Shown here: one piece after another, positions 1-6,448 of the stretch
Position numbering within the stretch: position 1 is the first letter of the stretch
How the letters are laid out: each line of letters opens with the position of its first letter
Assembly: GCA_963693635.1 (NCBI GenBank)
Contig: CAVOBC010000273.1
Location: 1-6,619 of the forward strand
Direction of reading: 5' to 3'
Length of the DNA: 6,619 bases
DNA from: CAVOBC01 sp963693635
GTDB lineage: Bacteria; Pseudomonadota; Gammaproteobacteria; Pseudomonadales; Azotimanducaceae
Program-made: the position numbers and the translations under genes
Notes under the pieces: generated by a model
Told to the model about the DNA's origin: nothing
What the model saw: the letters and a program-made list of their open reading frames with translations, nothing else
Databases searched by the model: none

Positions 1-451
1 CATAGATAATTGGACGCTCGAAAATCGTGCTGGACCAGATGTTGCTGCTCCCGCAGTCCCTGCCGACACATTGAAACAAGATTTCGCCACTGTCGGCCAG
101 CACCTGCTGGAAGTGGGCGGCAACTGCATCGCTGCTCCTGGCGTCGGGCACATGGAATGTTTGGCGGTCAAGTGTTCCCTCCACCCAGATTGCGGCTTCA
201 GGGCGCACTTCATTGCGGATCTTCTTGAGCGTACCAAGAATGACCTGGCGACGCCGCGAAACCGCATCTGACTCGGCTTTGACAAGCTCCGCACGCGGAT
301 AAAGATCGACCGACTGCGCGGCCGCTACGGATGTCGACGCGACCGTCAGCAAGAGGAATGTCAACAAGAAGACTGGCACGGCGGCGCAGAGTCGGACAGC
401 CATCAACCTGCGGCGCGGCGCGGAGTCTGACTCGTGGGCCGTCTTCGTCAT
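1..451 (-). CDS. DUF4892 family exported protein, 3' end cut off by the window edge
   Basis: Only the first 150 codons are present; the gene continues past the left edge. The ATG at 451 overlaps the sixA stop as ATGA and has a strong Shine-Dalgarno sequence (GAGGTGAT, 458-465) six bases upstream. The N-terminus is a typical Sec signal peptide: basic residues (RRR at 13-15, R20), a hydrophobic core around 25-38, and a likely cleavage after the alanine run 43-45. A second in-frame ATG at residue 17 would give a more compact signal peptide, but I see no better ribosome site for it. The mature part starts with YPRAELV (51-57) and carries the cysteine-containing signature GRDCGSSNIW (130-139), which I recognise from DUF4892 proteins of Pseudomonas and relatives. 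Family members are predicted periplasmic or envelope proteins of unknown function, and some carry an OmpA-like C-terminus. Whether this one does cannot be seen. The family call rests on recalled motifs, not a search. Confidence 0.8.
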   Translation of the reverse strand, partial: MTKTAHESDSAPRRRLMAVRLCAAVPVFLLTFLLLTVASTSVAAAQSVDLYPRAELVKAESDAVSRRRQVILGTLKKIRNEVRPEAAIWVEGTLDRQTFHVPDARSSDAVAAHFQQVLADSGEILFQCVGRDCGSSNIWSSTIFERPIIY

Positions 452-873
452 GGCGTTATCACCTCGATCAGTCGCGCACAGCCGGCCCCGTAGCCCGGGG
501 CCTCGAGAACTGCCACCCAGGCTGGGTCCATGGCAACCTGCTCGTCTGTTAGAAACTCAATCCAGCGACTGATCAGCGGCTGATGGGTCACACACAGTAG
601 CTCCGGCTGGTCCAGCTCCCCGGTCGCATCGGTCGGGGGGGTCCCGGGGAGAAGACGTTGGCTGACACCAATGACCTCCATCGCGTTATGGTATTTGCCG
701 ACAATCGATGCCGTTTCCCGGGCCCTGACATAGGGACTGCACGCAATGCGGGCGGGTCTCGCCAGCTTCGCCGCGACCATCTCGACCGCTCGATTCCCGG
801 CGCCCGTGAGGCGCCGCTGCGCATCCGGATTCGACCATCGCGCTTCGCCGTGCCGCTGCAGGTATATTCTCAC
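448..873 (-). CDS. sixA: Phosphohistidine phosphatase SixA
   Basis: This is a 141-residue histidine phosphatase (branch 1, phosphoglycerate-mutase fold). SixA removes phosphate from phosphohistidine in proteins. In E. coli its targets were first given as the ArcB HPt domain and later as the nitrogen phosphotransferase system. The catalytic RHG motif is at residues 7-9 (H8 takes the phosphate). LTGAG lies at 22-26, the SPYVRARET phosphate-binding segment at 46-54, and the second catalytic histidine at 97 in VTHQPLISR. The start is GTG at 873, with GGAG (879-882) five bases upstream; no longer in-frame start exists because a stop lies shortly upstream. It is about 20 residues shorter than E. 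coli SixA. Part of that is a shortened stretch at about 75-92, before the second histidine, but all catalytic motifs are intact. The gene sits 102 bases after gpsA and overlaps the next gene by four bases, so it is probably the middle gene of an operon. Confidence 0.93.
   Translation of the reverse strand: MRIYLQRHGEARWSNPDAQRRLTGAGNRAVEMVAAKLARPARIACSPYVRARETASIVGKYHNAMEVIGVSQRLLPGTPPTDATGELDQPELLCVTHQPLISRWIEFLTDEQVAMDPAWVAVLEAPGYGAGCARLIEVITP
458..465 (-). promoter_or_regulatory. Ribosome binding site of the DUF4892 gene, inside sixA
   Basis: On the minus strand this reads GAGGTGAT, a near-perfect match to the 16S anti-Shine-Dalgarno, six bases before the ATG at 451. It lies within the last codons of sixA (encoding IEVITP). 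This fixes the start of the downstream gene and points to translation of both genes from one mRNA. Confidence 0.7.
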
Positions 874-975
874 TGGAACTCCGCCACGCGACGCGGGTGC
901 ACTTTGTTCATCGGCTTCATCACCTTCGTCGGCACCGGATCAATCGCCTCGTGCACCCCTGCGTGGATGATACTC

Positions 976-1998
976 TCAGGGCATCTGACCGGTGACGAAT
1001 TCGACGTCTACACCCTCCTCCGTTGTCATCATGTCGACGATGACGCGCTGCAGGGGCTTGTGCTCGAACAGTACCGCATGCAGCCCCGCGACAATAGGCA
1101 TATAGACCCCGGTCGTGTCGGCCTGTGCTTTCACCGTGCGCACCGTATTGATCCCTTCAGCTAAACGTCCCAATTGTTGCTCCGCCGCCGCCGTGCCGAG
1201 ACCCTGACCAAGCAGTGCGCCGATCTGATAGTTGCGGCTGAGGGGCGAACTACAGGTCACGAACAGGTCGCCGACGCCAGCCAGACCGAGAAAGGTCAAC
1301 GGGTTCGCTCCCATGCTGGCACCAAAGCGGCTCATCTCGGCGAGAGACCGGGTAAGCAGCACGCCCCGTGTATTTTGACCGACACCCATCGACGATGCCA
1401 TTCCGGCTGCAATCGCGTACATGTTCTTCAACGCACCGGCGAGCTCAACCCCGAACACATCTGCGGACGAATAGACGCGGAACTGATGCGAGTGCAAGAC
1501 CGCCTGGAGTTGGGCATTCAGGGCCGGATTGGTGCTTGCAATGACGGTCCCCGTGATCTGGTCGTCGGCGATCTCCGCCGCCAGGTTAGGGCCGCTCAGC
1601 ACGCCGACGGCGCGCCCCGGCAACTCGTCGGTGAGGACAGCACTCATTAGCTTGAAACCGGGGGCTTCGATCCCTTTGGTGGTACTGACCACCATCGCGT
1701 CCGGCTGAAGCCATGTCGCTGCGTCGCGCGCCGCTGCTCGGAAACCACGGCTCGGAACCGACAGGAGGACAACGGATGCGTCTGACAATGCCTCGCGTCC
1801 ATCGGCGGTTGCACGGACTTTATCGTCAAGGCGATGGCCCGGCAGGGCGGACACGTTTTCGTGGCGCGCGTTGATGTCCGCAGCTTTACCAGCGTCCCGC
1901 GACAGCAAACGTACCTCGAAGCCATTACGGGCGATGATGTTCGCGAGTACCGTGCCAAACATCCCTGCGCCAATGACGCACACCGCAACATTGGTCAC
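976..1998 (-). CDS. gpsA: NAD(P)-dependent glycerol-3-phosphate dehydrogenase GpsA
   Basis: The enzyme reduces dihydroxyacetone phosphate to sn-glycerol 3-phosphate in the cytoplasm, supplying the backbone for phospholipid synthesis. The product is 340 residues, the normal family length. The N-terminal Rossmann fold carries the nucleotide-binding GAGMFG (10-15). It is followed by VVLLSVPS (76-83), STTKGIE (105-111, with the conserved Lys108) and SGPNLAAEI (135-143). The C-terminal helical domain has the catalytic lysine in GALKNMYAIAAG (K191), then ANPLTFLGLAGVGDL (231-245) and SPLSRN (251-256), all hallmark segments of GpsA. I chose the GTG start at 1998 because AGGGGAGT (2005-2012) lies about six bases upstream and the GAGMFG motif is at the usual distance from it. 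The ATG at 1991 is out of frame. The gene heads the leftward cluster with sixA and the DUF4892 gene, and it is divergent from the DUF1631 gene across a 251-base control region. Confidence 0.98.
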   Translation of the reverse strand: MTNVAVCVIGAGMFGTVLANIIARNGFEVRLLSRDAGKAADINARHENVSALPGHRLDDKVRATADGREALSDASVVLLSVPSRGFRAAARDAATWLQPDAMVVSTTKGIEAPGFKLMSAVLTDELPGRAVGVLSGPNLAAEIADDQITGTVIASTNPALNAQLQAVLHSHQFRVYSSADVFGVELAGALKNMYAIAAGMASSMGVGQNTRGVLLTRSLAEMSRFGASMGANPLTFLGLAGVGDLFVTCSSPLSRNYQIGALLGQGLGTAAAEQQLGRLAEGINTVRTVKAQADTTGVYMPIVAGLHAVLFEHKPLQRVIVDMMTTEEGVDVEFVTGQMP

Positions 1999-2004
1999 GT
2001 TCTG

Positions 2005-2012
2005 ACTCCCCT
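2005..2012 (-). promoter_or_regulatory. Ribosome binding site deciding the GTG start of gpsA
   Basis: The minus strand reads AGGGGAGT here, six bases before the GTG at 1998. It is the only good purine-rich site near a plausible in-frame start. Confidence 0.6.
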
Positions 2013-2152
2013 GAAACTCTCGCTCACAAGGACCGCACGCTCACGCACGAGGGCCGAACGCTGTTCCGGCGAGTTTGCTGACGTTGCTGGCGTGACACCA
2101 AGAGCTGTAGTAACGCTGGAGAAACCGCCGGTAAGTACTTTATTCTTATACA

Positions 2153-2182
2153 TTTATAATACAAAAAATCCACGGTTGTCGA
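2153..2182 (-). promoter_or_regulatory. Candidate sigma-70 promoter for gpsA-sixA-DUF4892
   Basis: On the minus strand a TCGACA -35 box (2177-2182) is separated by 18 bases from a TATAAA -10 box (2153-2158). Each matches the sigma-70 consensus at five of six positions. Transcription would begin near 2146. The AT-rich DNA allows other registers (for example TATTAT at 2156-2161), so the exact boxes are uncertain. Confidence 0.4.
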
Positions 2183-2196
2183 TTTGACATACCGTG
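2171..2196. repeat. Inverted repeat, candidate operator between divergent promoters
   Basis: CACGGT-TGTC (2171-2180) pairs with GACA-T-ACCGTG (2186-2196). This gives ten matched bases per arm around a five-base centre (GATTT), with one extra T at 2190. It contains both candidate -35 boxes: TCGACA on the minus strand (2177-2182) and TTGACA on the plus strand (2184-2189). Binding of a dimeric regulator here would block both promoters. I recognise no specific regulator for the site, and the role is inferred from position and symmetry. Confidence 0.5.
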
Positions 2197-2211
2197 ACTT
2201 TGCACCATATT
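2184..2211 (+). promoter_or_regulatory. Candidate sigma-70 promoter for the DUF1631 gene
   Basis: A perfect TTGACA -35 box (2184-2189) is followed after 16 bases by CATATT (2206-2211), which matches the -10 consensus at four of six positions. ATATTC one base further gives a 17-base spacer but a weaker match. Transcription would start near 2218, leaving a leader of about 32 bases that contains the GAGGAG ribosome site (2235-2240). Confidence 0.5.
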
Positions 2212-2234
2212 CACATTAAAGTAACCGACCCGGC

Positions 2235-2240
2235 GAGGAG
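2235..2240 (+). promoter_or_regulatory. Ribosome binding site deciding the GTG start of the DUF1631 gene
   Basis: GAGGAG lies nine bases before the GTG at 2250. It is the only strong purine-rich site near the beginning of the open frame and supports GTG as the start codon. Confidence 0.65.
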
Positions 2241-2249
2241 ATATTTGCG

Positions 2250-4463
2250 GTGTCTGAGATCATAGACCTGGTTCAGAAGACGGCTATCCGGCAATTGACG
2301 CAGCGGAGCGGCGAGACGTTGGATCGCCTGGAGGTCGCTGCGATCAAAGGCGTCGCTGCAAATCGTGATGTGATCCTTGAAGCCTTCACGGAAGGATTGC
2401 TCCGTTCCTTCGATGAGTTATTAGGGCGGGCCTCGGAACAGGAGGCCGCCGTTTGCAACTTCGAGACCCTGTCTCTGGTACAGGAGTCGGAGCTGGAAGT
2501 TATGGTTGCCGTTGAGGGGATGGTCGCAGCCGCTCGGAATCGCCATCTTGCGCATTTCATTAGTTTCAACACCCGCCTCAACTCGCGCCTCTCGGACCGG
2601 ATCGATGAGTCCAACAACCCGATGGACCCGGAACAGATCGCCGCGGCATTTCAAGACGCGGTGCGTCCGCTGGGGCTCAGCTCGGGCGACAGCCTGACGC
2701 TATTTCGCGGCTTCAACGGCTGTGTGCTGAAGTCACTCGATGAGGTCCTGCACGCGTGCAATGGGGTGCTGATCGAACATGGGGTCATTCCTGACCTCGG
2801 ACTCGACAGCGCCAGACCAACCGCCAGCGCGCGGCGCCGGACGCCCCGAAGTCCGCTCGAGGATGCCGATGTCAGCTCCTTCGGTTCCGTTGCGGCCGAG
2901 CGCTTCGATGAACAGCAGAACCAGCCCGAACTGTTCTCGATCATGCAAAACCTGATGCATGGGGATGCCAGCCTGACAGCGACCCCCGCCCCGGCGGTTG
3001 CCCAGACCGACTACGTGGTGCCGGCAGAGTTGCTACAACAAGCGGTGTCGACAGAGGGTCCCGGACAACCCGTTACGATCGTTGATCAGCAGAAACTCAT
3101 GCAGATCCTTTCGGACATCCAGAATGTCCTGGATACCCGCACTGACGGAGACGGCAGTGAGAGCGACGAGATCCTGCCGCTTGATCGAGAGTTACTCGCG
3201 ACGTCGCTCGGGCAGCAACTGGAGCAGAATGCCGAGTCAGGCGTGACCAACGCCGTCGATCGTCACTCGTCCGACGTCATTAATCTGGTGACGATGCTCT
3301 ACGAGGCGATCTGGCAGGACGAATCCGTGCCAATTCCGATCAAGGAACTGATTGGGCGAACCCAGATCACGATCATCAAGGTGGCGTTGTCCGACACGAC
3401 GTTCTTCAACGTCGAGGACCACCCGGCGCGGGCCCTTCTCAATGAGTTTGCGGCGGCCGGGATAGGTCGGAATGAAGTCGAGGATCTGCATGAAGATCCG
3501 CTGTACGTGAAGATGCAACAACTCATCACTTCGATCTTGGAAGAGTACGATGACGGTCCCGATTTCTTCGAGAAACACGTCGCAGATTTCAGGGCGTTTC
3601 GTGCCCGCGAAGCACGCAAGACACGGCGTCTCGAGCAGCGCATCCTGCGTGCCAAGGAACGCCAGGCGCGACTGGAAGACATCCGTGAACTGGTCACGCA
3701 AAAGATCAATGAACGAATTCTCGGTCGCGATCTGCAACCCTTTGTGGCTGATCTCCTTCATCACCCATTCCACAAATTCATGGAGTTGCTGGTTCTCAAG
3801 GAAGGCCCCGGTGGCAATGCCTGGCGCCAGGCGATTAACACCATCGATGTGCTGCTGTGGAGCGTTCAGAATCACGACCATGCCGGCGATCGTGACCGAC
3901 TCGAAACCGTTAACCCCCGCTTGCTCAACAATCTCCGCAAAGCGTTTCGTATTGCCCAGATCGAAAATGTTGAAATTGATTCGCTGATTACCGGCCTTAA
4001 AGACCTTCAACAACTCACCTTTGAGGGGGCGGACGGCGACGTGGTGTTGCCCGCCATGGGTACTGCGACTGCATCCGATGACAACGCGCCCGCTGAGCCG
4101 CAGGCAGAACCGGAAGCACTTGCCGACGACGATCCGGCGATGCAGCAGGTGGAGCACTTTGCGGTTGGCGTCTGGGTGGAATTTCTGGGCCCGACGGAGA
4201 GTGAGCACGTCCGCTGCAAACTCGCCGCGAAGATTAACGCCATCGACAAGTACATCTTCGTCAATCGGCAAGGCGTCAAGGTTGTTGAGAAAACCAAACT
4301 CGGCCTCGCACTCGAGTTGAAGCAGGGCACTGTCCGGGTCATCAGCGACGGCCTGCTCTTCAGTCGGGCACTCGAGTCGGTGATCGGGAGTCTGCGCGAG
4401 ACCCAGACGGAACAGCATGAGGGAGGCGCCTACAAACCGGGCGCGAACAAGACCCCCTCCTGA
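2250..4463 (+). CDS. DUF1631 family protein with PilZ-like C-terminal domain
   Basis: This is a 737-residue cytoplasmic protein, with no signal peptide or membrane segment and a length normal for the family. The family has no settled function; some databases carry an old, unsupported 'thymidine phosphorylase' label. The N-terminal region (1-180) is mostly helical. A low-complexity polar linker follows (about 185-335), including ARRRTPR at 194-200. The conserved DUF1631 core is at about 340-590: VPIPIKELIGR (360-370), IIKVALSDTTFF (375-386), and the very characteristic HPARALLNEFAAAGIG (391-406). A highly charged probable coiled coil spans about 444-490, and HHPFHKFMELL lies at 504-514. After an acidic Ala/Pro/Glu linker (603-633), a beta-rich module at about 636-715 carries VGVWVEF (639-645) and FVNRQGVKV (670-678). 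That resembles a PilZ fold but lacks the usual RxxxR and D/NxSxxG cyclic-di-GMP motifs. It is monocistronic here, divergent from gpsA and convergent with htpG. Confidence 0.92.
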   Translation: MSEIIDLVQKTAIRQLTQRSGETLDRLEVAAIKGVAANRDVILEAFTEGLLRSFDELLGRASEQEAAVCNFETLSLVQESELEVMVAVEGMVAAARNRHLAHFISFNTRLNSRLSDRIDESNNPMDPEQIAAAFQDAVRPLGLSSGDSLTLFRGFNGCVLKSLDEVLHACNGVLIEHGVIPDLGLDSARPTASARRRTPRSPLEDADVSSFGSVAAERFDEQQNQPELFSIMQNLMHGDASLTATPAPAVAQTDYVVPAELLQQAVSTEGPGQPVTIVDQQKLMQILSDIQNVLDTRTDGDGSESDEILPLDRELLATSLGQQLEQNAESGVTNAVDRHSSDVINLVTMLYEAIWQDESVPIPIKELIGRTQITIIKVALSDTTFFNVEDHPARALLNEFAAAGIGRNEVEDLHEDPLYVKMQQLITSILEEYDDGPDFFEKHVADFRAFRAREARKTRRLEQRILRAKERQARLEDIRELVTQKINERILGRDLQPFVADLLHHPFHKFMELLVLKEGPGGNAWRQAINTIDVLLWSVQNHDHAGDRDRLETVNPRLLNNLRKAFRIAQIENVEIDSLITGLKDLQQLTFEGADGDVVLPAMGTATASDDNAPAEPQAEPEALADDDPAMQQVEHFAVGVWVEFLGPTESEHVRCKLAAKINAIDKYIFVNRQGVKVVEKTKLGLALELKQGTVRVISDGLLFSRALESVIGSLRETQTEQHEGGAYKPGANKTPS

Positions 4464-4528
4464 CCCCGCGTGCCACGATGGCAGGCCGCCCCCGGCTCTT
4501 ATGGCTATCGATTCGAGGGCAGGAGAAA
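4464..4528. other. Convergent gap between the DUF1631 gene and htpG
   Basis: These 65 bases separate two stop codons (TGA at 4461-4463; TAG of htpG at 4529-4531, minus strand). The only tidy hairpin is TGCCA-CGA-TGGCA at 4471-4483, with a five-base stem and no T-run on either side. I therefore cannot call an intrinsic terminator for either gene. Rho-dependent or overlapping termination is possible. Confidence 0.6.
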
Positions 4529-6448
4529 CTAGCTGGCAAGTTCCAACAGGAGTTTGTTCAACCTCTGGACATAGGTTGCCGGATCGTCCAACTGGCCACC
4601 CTCGGCAAGTTTCGCCTGGTCATACAAAACCAGGGTCAGTTCGCTGAATCGGTCCATGTCGGGCTCCTCATTGAGTTGCACTACCAACGGGTGTTCAGGA
4701 TTAATCTCGAAGATCCGCTTCGTCTCGGGAACGTCCTGGCCCGTAGACTCCAGGAGCTTGCGCATCTGCATGCCCATATCGTCCTCGCCGACGACCAGGC
4801 AGGCTGGCGACTCGGTGAGACGGTTGGTGATGCGCACTTTCTCGACGTTGTCGCCGGTCACCTCCTCGATCCGTTCGACCAGCTTCTTAAACTCTTGCTC
4901 CGTCTTTTCTTTGACCTCGGTGTTCTCCTCGTCGTCCAGTTCGCCAAGGTCGAGGGAGCCGCGTGCGACATCCTGGAATTGCTTGCCGTCGAATTCCATC
5001 AGATGGGACATCAACCATTCGTCGATCCGATCAAACAGTACGATCACTTCAATCTCTTTCTTGCGAAATACCTCAAGGTGAGGACTGCTCGCTGCGGTTC
5101 GGTAATTCTCCGCGGCGACGTAGTAGATTTTCTCCTGTCCTTCTTTCATCCGCGAAACATAGTCGGTGAGGGACAGGGTCTGTTGATCGCCATCAGCCCC
5201 CGTGCTCGCAAATCTGAGCAGCTTGGCGATGCGCTCTTTGTTGTTGAAGTCCTCCGCCGGCCCTTCTTTCAAGACTTGTCCGAATGCTGCCCAGAACTCC
5301 GCATACTTTTCGGCGTCGTTTTTCGAGAGCTTGTCGAGCGTGTCAAGAACACGACGCGTGAGCGCTGATTTCATGGAGTCGACGGCCGGGTCCTTCTGCA
5401 GGATCTCGCGCGAGACATTCAGCGACAGGTCATTTGAATCGACAACGCCTTTGACGAAACGGAGATAGAGCGGCAGGAACTGCTCCGCCTCATCCATGAT
5501 GAAGACGCGCTGAACGTAGAGTTTGAGGCCGCGCGATGCCTCGCGTTGCCACAGGTCAAAGGGGGCCTTCGCAGGGACGTAGAGCAGGCTCGTGTAATCA
5601 AGTTTGCCCTCGACCTTGTTGTGGCTCCAGACCAGGGGGTCCGAGAAGTCATGCGAGATGTGCTTGTAGAATTCGTGGTATTCATCGTCGGACACCTCGG
5701 AGCGGGACCGCGTCCACATGGCTTTGGCCGTGTTGACAACCTCGTTTTCAACCGCAACCTCGGTCTCGCTGTCGTCGTCCGAGTCGTCGCCGCCCACAGC
5801 TTCTTTCGCCATGATGACCGGGGATGACAGGTGGTCTGCGTATTTTTTGACGATGCTGCGTATGCGCCAACTGTCCAGAAACTCATCCGCATCGCTCTTG
5901 ATGTGCAGGACGACCGTCGTACCGCGAGCTTCGCGTTCTATCGTTTCGATGTCGTATTCGGCGTCTGCCGACGAGGTCCAGCGAACGCCTTCAGTGGTCT
6001 CGGCGCCGGCTTTGCGCGTCTCTACGACGACGGTGTCGCTGACGATGAACGATGAGTAAAAGCCCACCCCAAACTGGCCGATGAGTTGCGAGTCGCGCGC
6101 CTGATCGCCGGTCAGGTTCTCCAGAAACTGGGCGGTACCTGAACGCGCGATGGTACCGAGGTTCTCGACGACCTCGTCTCGTGACATGCCGATGCCGTTG
6201 TCCGAAATACGGATGGTGCGGGCGTCTTTGTCGAGGTCAATGCGCACGTTGAGCTCATTGTCCGCCCCAATCAGCGCGTCGTCGGAGAGTGCGACAAAGC
6301 GCAGCTTGTCGATAGCGTCCGAGGCATTCGAAATCAGCTCTCGCAGGAATATCTCGCGGTTGCTGTATAGCGAATGCACCATGAGATGGAGGAGTTGTTT
6401 GGCTTCGGACTGAAACGTCTTACTTTCTTTGGCTGCATCAACGGGCAT
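4529..6448 (-). CDS. htpG: Chaperone HtpG (bacterial Hsp90)
   Basis: HtpG is an ATP-dependent dimeric cytoplasmic chaperone that remodels client proteins together with the DnaK system. The 639-residue product is of normal family length. The N-terminal GHKL ATPase domain (about 10-220) shows ELISNASDA (37-45, catalytic Glu37 and Mg-binding Asn41), DNGIGMS (83-89) and the lid-side motif GQFGVGFYS (124-132). A strongly acidic linker (DDSDDDSETE, 221-230) joins it to the middle domain, which carries WTRS (245-248) and NVSREIL with Arg347, the residue that contacts ATP phosphate. The C-terminal dimerisation domain ends in LLLELAS and has no MEEVD tail, as expected in bacteria. I place the start at ATG 6448 because the protein then begins like other HtpG proteins. 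A TTG at 6490 would add 14 residues but has no ribosome site. The ribosome site at the ATG (AGAAG) is itself weak. The gene appears to be a single unit with its own heat-shock promoter. Confidence 0.98.
   Translation of the reverse strand: MPVDAAKESKTFQSEAKQLLHLMVHSLYSNREIFLRELISNASDAIDKLRFVALSDDALIGADNELNVRIDLDKDARTIRISDNGIGMSRDEVVENLGTIARSGTAQFLENLTGDQARDSQLIGQFGVGFYSSFIVSDTVVVETRKAGAETTEGVRWTSSADAEYDIETIEREARGTTVVLHIKSDADEFLDSWRIRSIVKKYADHLSSPVIMAKEAVGGDDSDDDSETEVAVENEVVNTAKAMWTRSRSEVSDDEYHEFYKHISHDFSDPLVWSHNKVEGKLDYTSLLYVPAKAPFDLWQREASRGLKLYVQRVFIMDEAEQFLPLYLRFVKGVVDSNDLSLNVSREILQKDPAVDSMKSALTRRVLDTLDKLSKNDAEKYAEFWAAFGQVLKEGPAEDFNNKERIAKLLRFASTGADGDQQTLSLTDYVSRMKEGQEKIYYVAAENYRTAASSPHLEVFRKKEIEVIVLFDRIDEWLMSHLMEFDGKQFQDVARGSLDLGELDDEENTEVKEKTEQEFKKLVERIEEVTGDNVEKVRITNRLTESPACLVVGEDDMGMQMRKLLESTGQDVPETKRIFEINPEHPLVVQLNEEPDMDRFSELTLVLYDQAKLAEGGQLDDPATYVQRLNKLLLELAS

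Larger units (their letters stand above)
1999..2249. other. Divergent intergenic control region between gpsA and the DUF1631 gene
   Basis: No gene is visible in these 251 bases. The gpsA-proximal half (about 2013-2130) is GC-rich like the coding DNA, and includes an imperfect tandem 9-base repeat at 2075-2092 (TTGCTGACG then TTGCTGGCG). The stretch at about 2131-2220 is clearly AT-rich and holds the candidate promoters and inverted repeat listed separately. If the leftward promoter is right, the gpsA mRNA has a leader of about 150 bases. I recognise no riboswitch or attenuator in it. Confidence 0.75.

Noticed and set aside
658..1164. Plus-strand open frames opposite sixA and gpsA (also 1174-1650)
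   Set aside because: They cross two well-supported minus-strand genes, have no ribosome site and show no recognisable motif.
2155..2160. Perfect TATAAT on the plus strand as a promoter for the DUF1631 gene
   Set aside because: I see no acceptable -35 box 16-18 bases upstream and no extended -10 TGn. It sits in a general AT-rich tract and overlaps the leftward -10 candidate.
4155..4394. Cyclic-di-GMP binding by the C-terminal module of the DUF1631 protein
   Set aside because: The fold looks PilZ-like, but the RxxxR and D/NxSxxG residues needed for canonical binding are not visible.
3237..4418. 393-codon open frame on the minus strand inside the DUF1631 gene
   Set aside because: It is fully antisense to a gene with strong family motifs. 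The translation resembles no family I know and there is no ribosome site. It is a codon-bias shadow in GC-rich DNA.
4471..4483. Hairpin TGCCA-CGA-TGGCA as an intrinsic terminator
   Set aside because: The stem is only five base pairs and no T-run follows on either strand.
4478..5368. 296-codon open frame on the plus strand opposite htpG
   Set aside because: It is antisense to the highly conserved C-terminal half of HtpG. Its composition follows from the HtpG codons, and no domain is recognisable.
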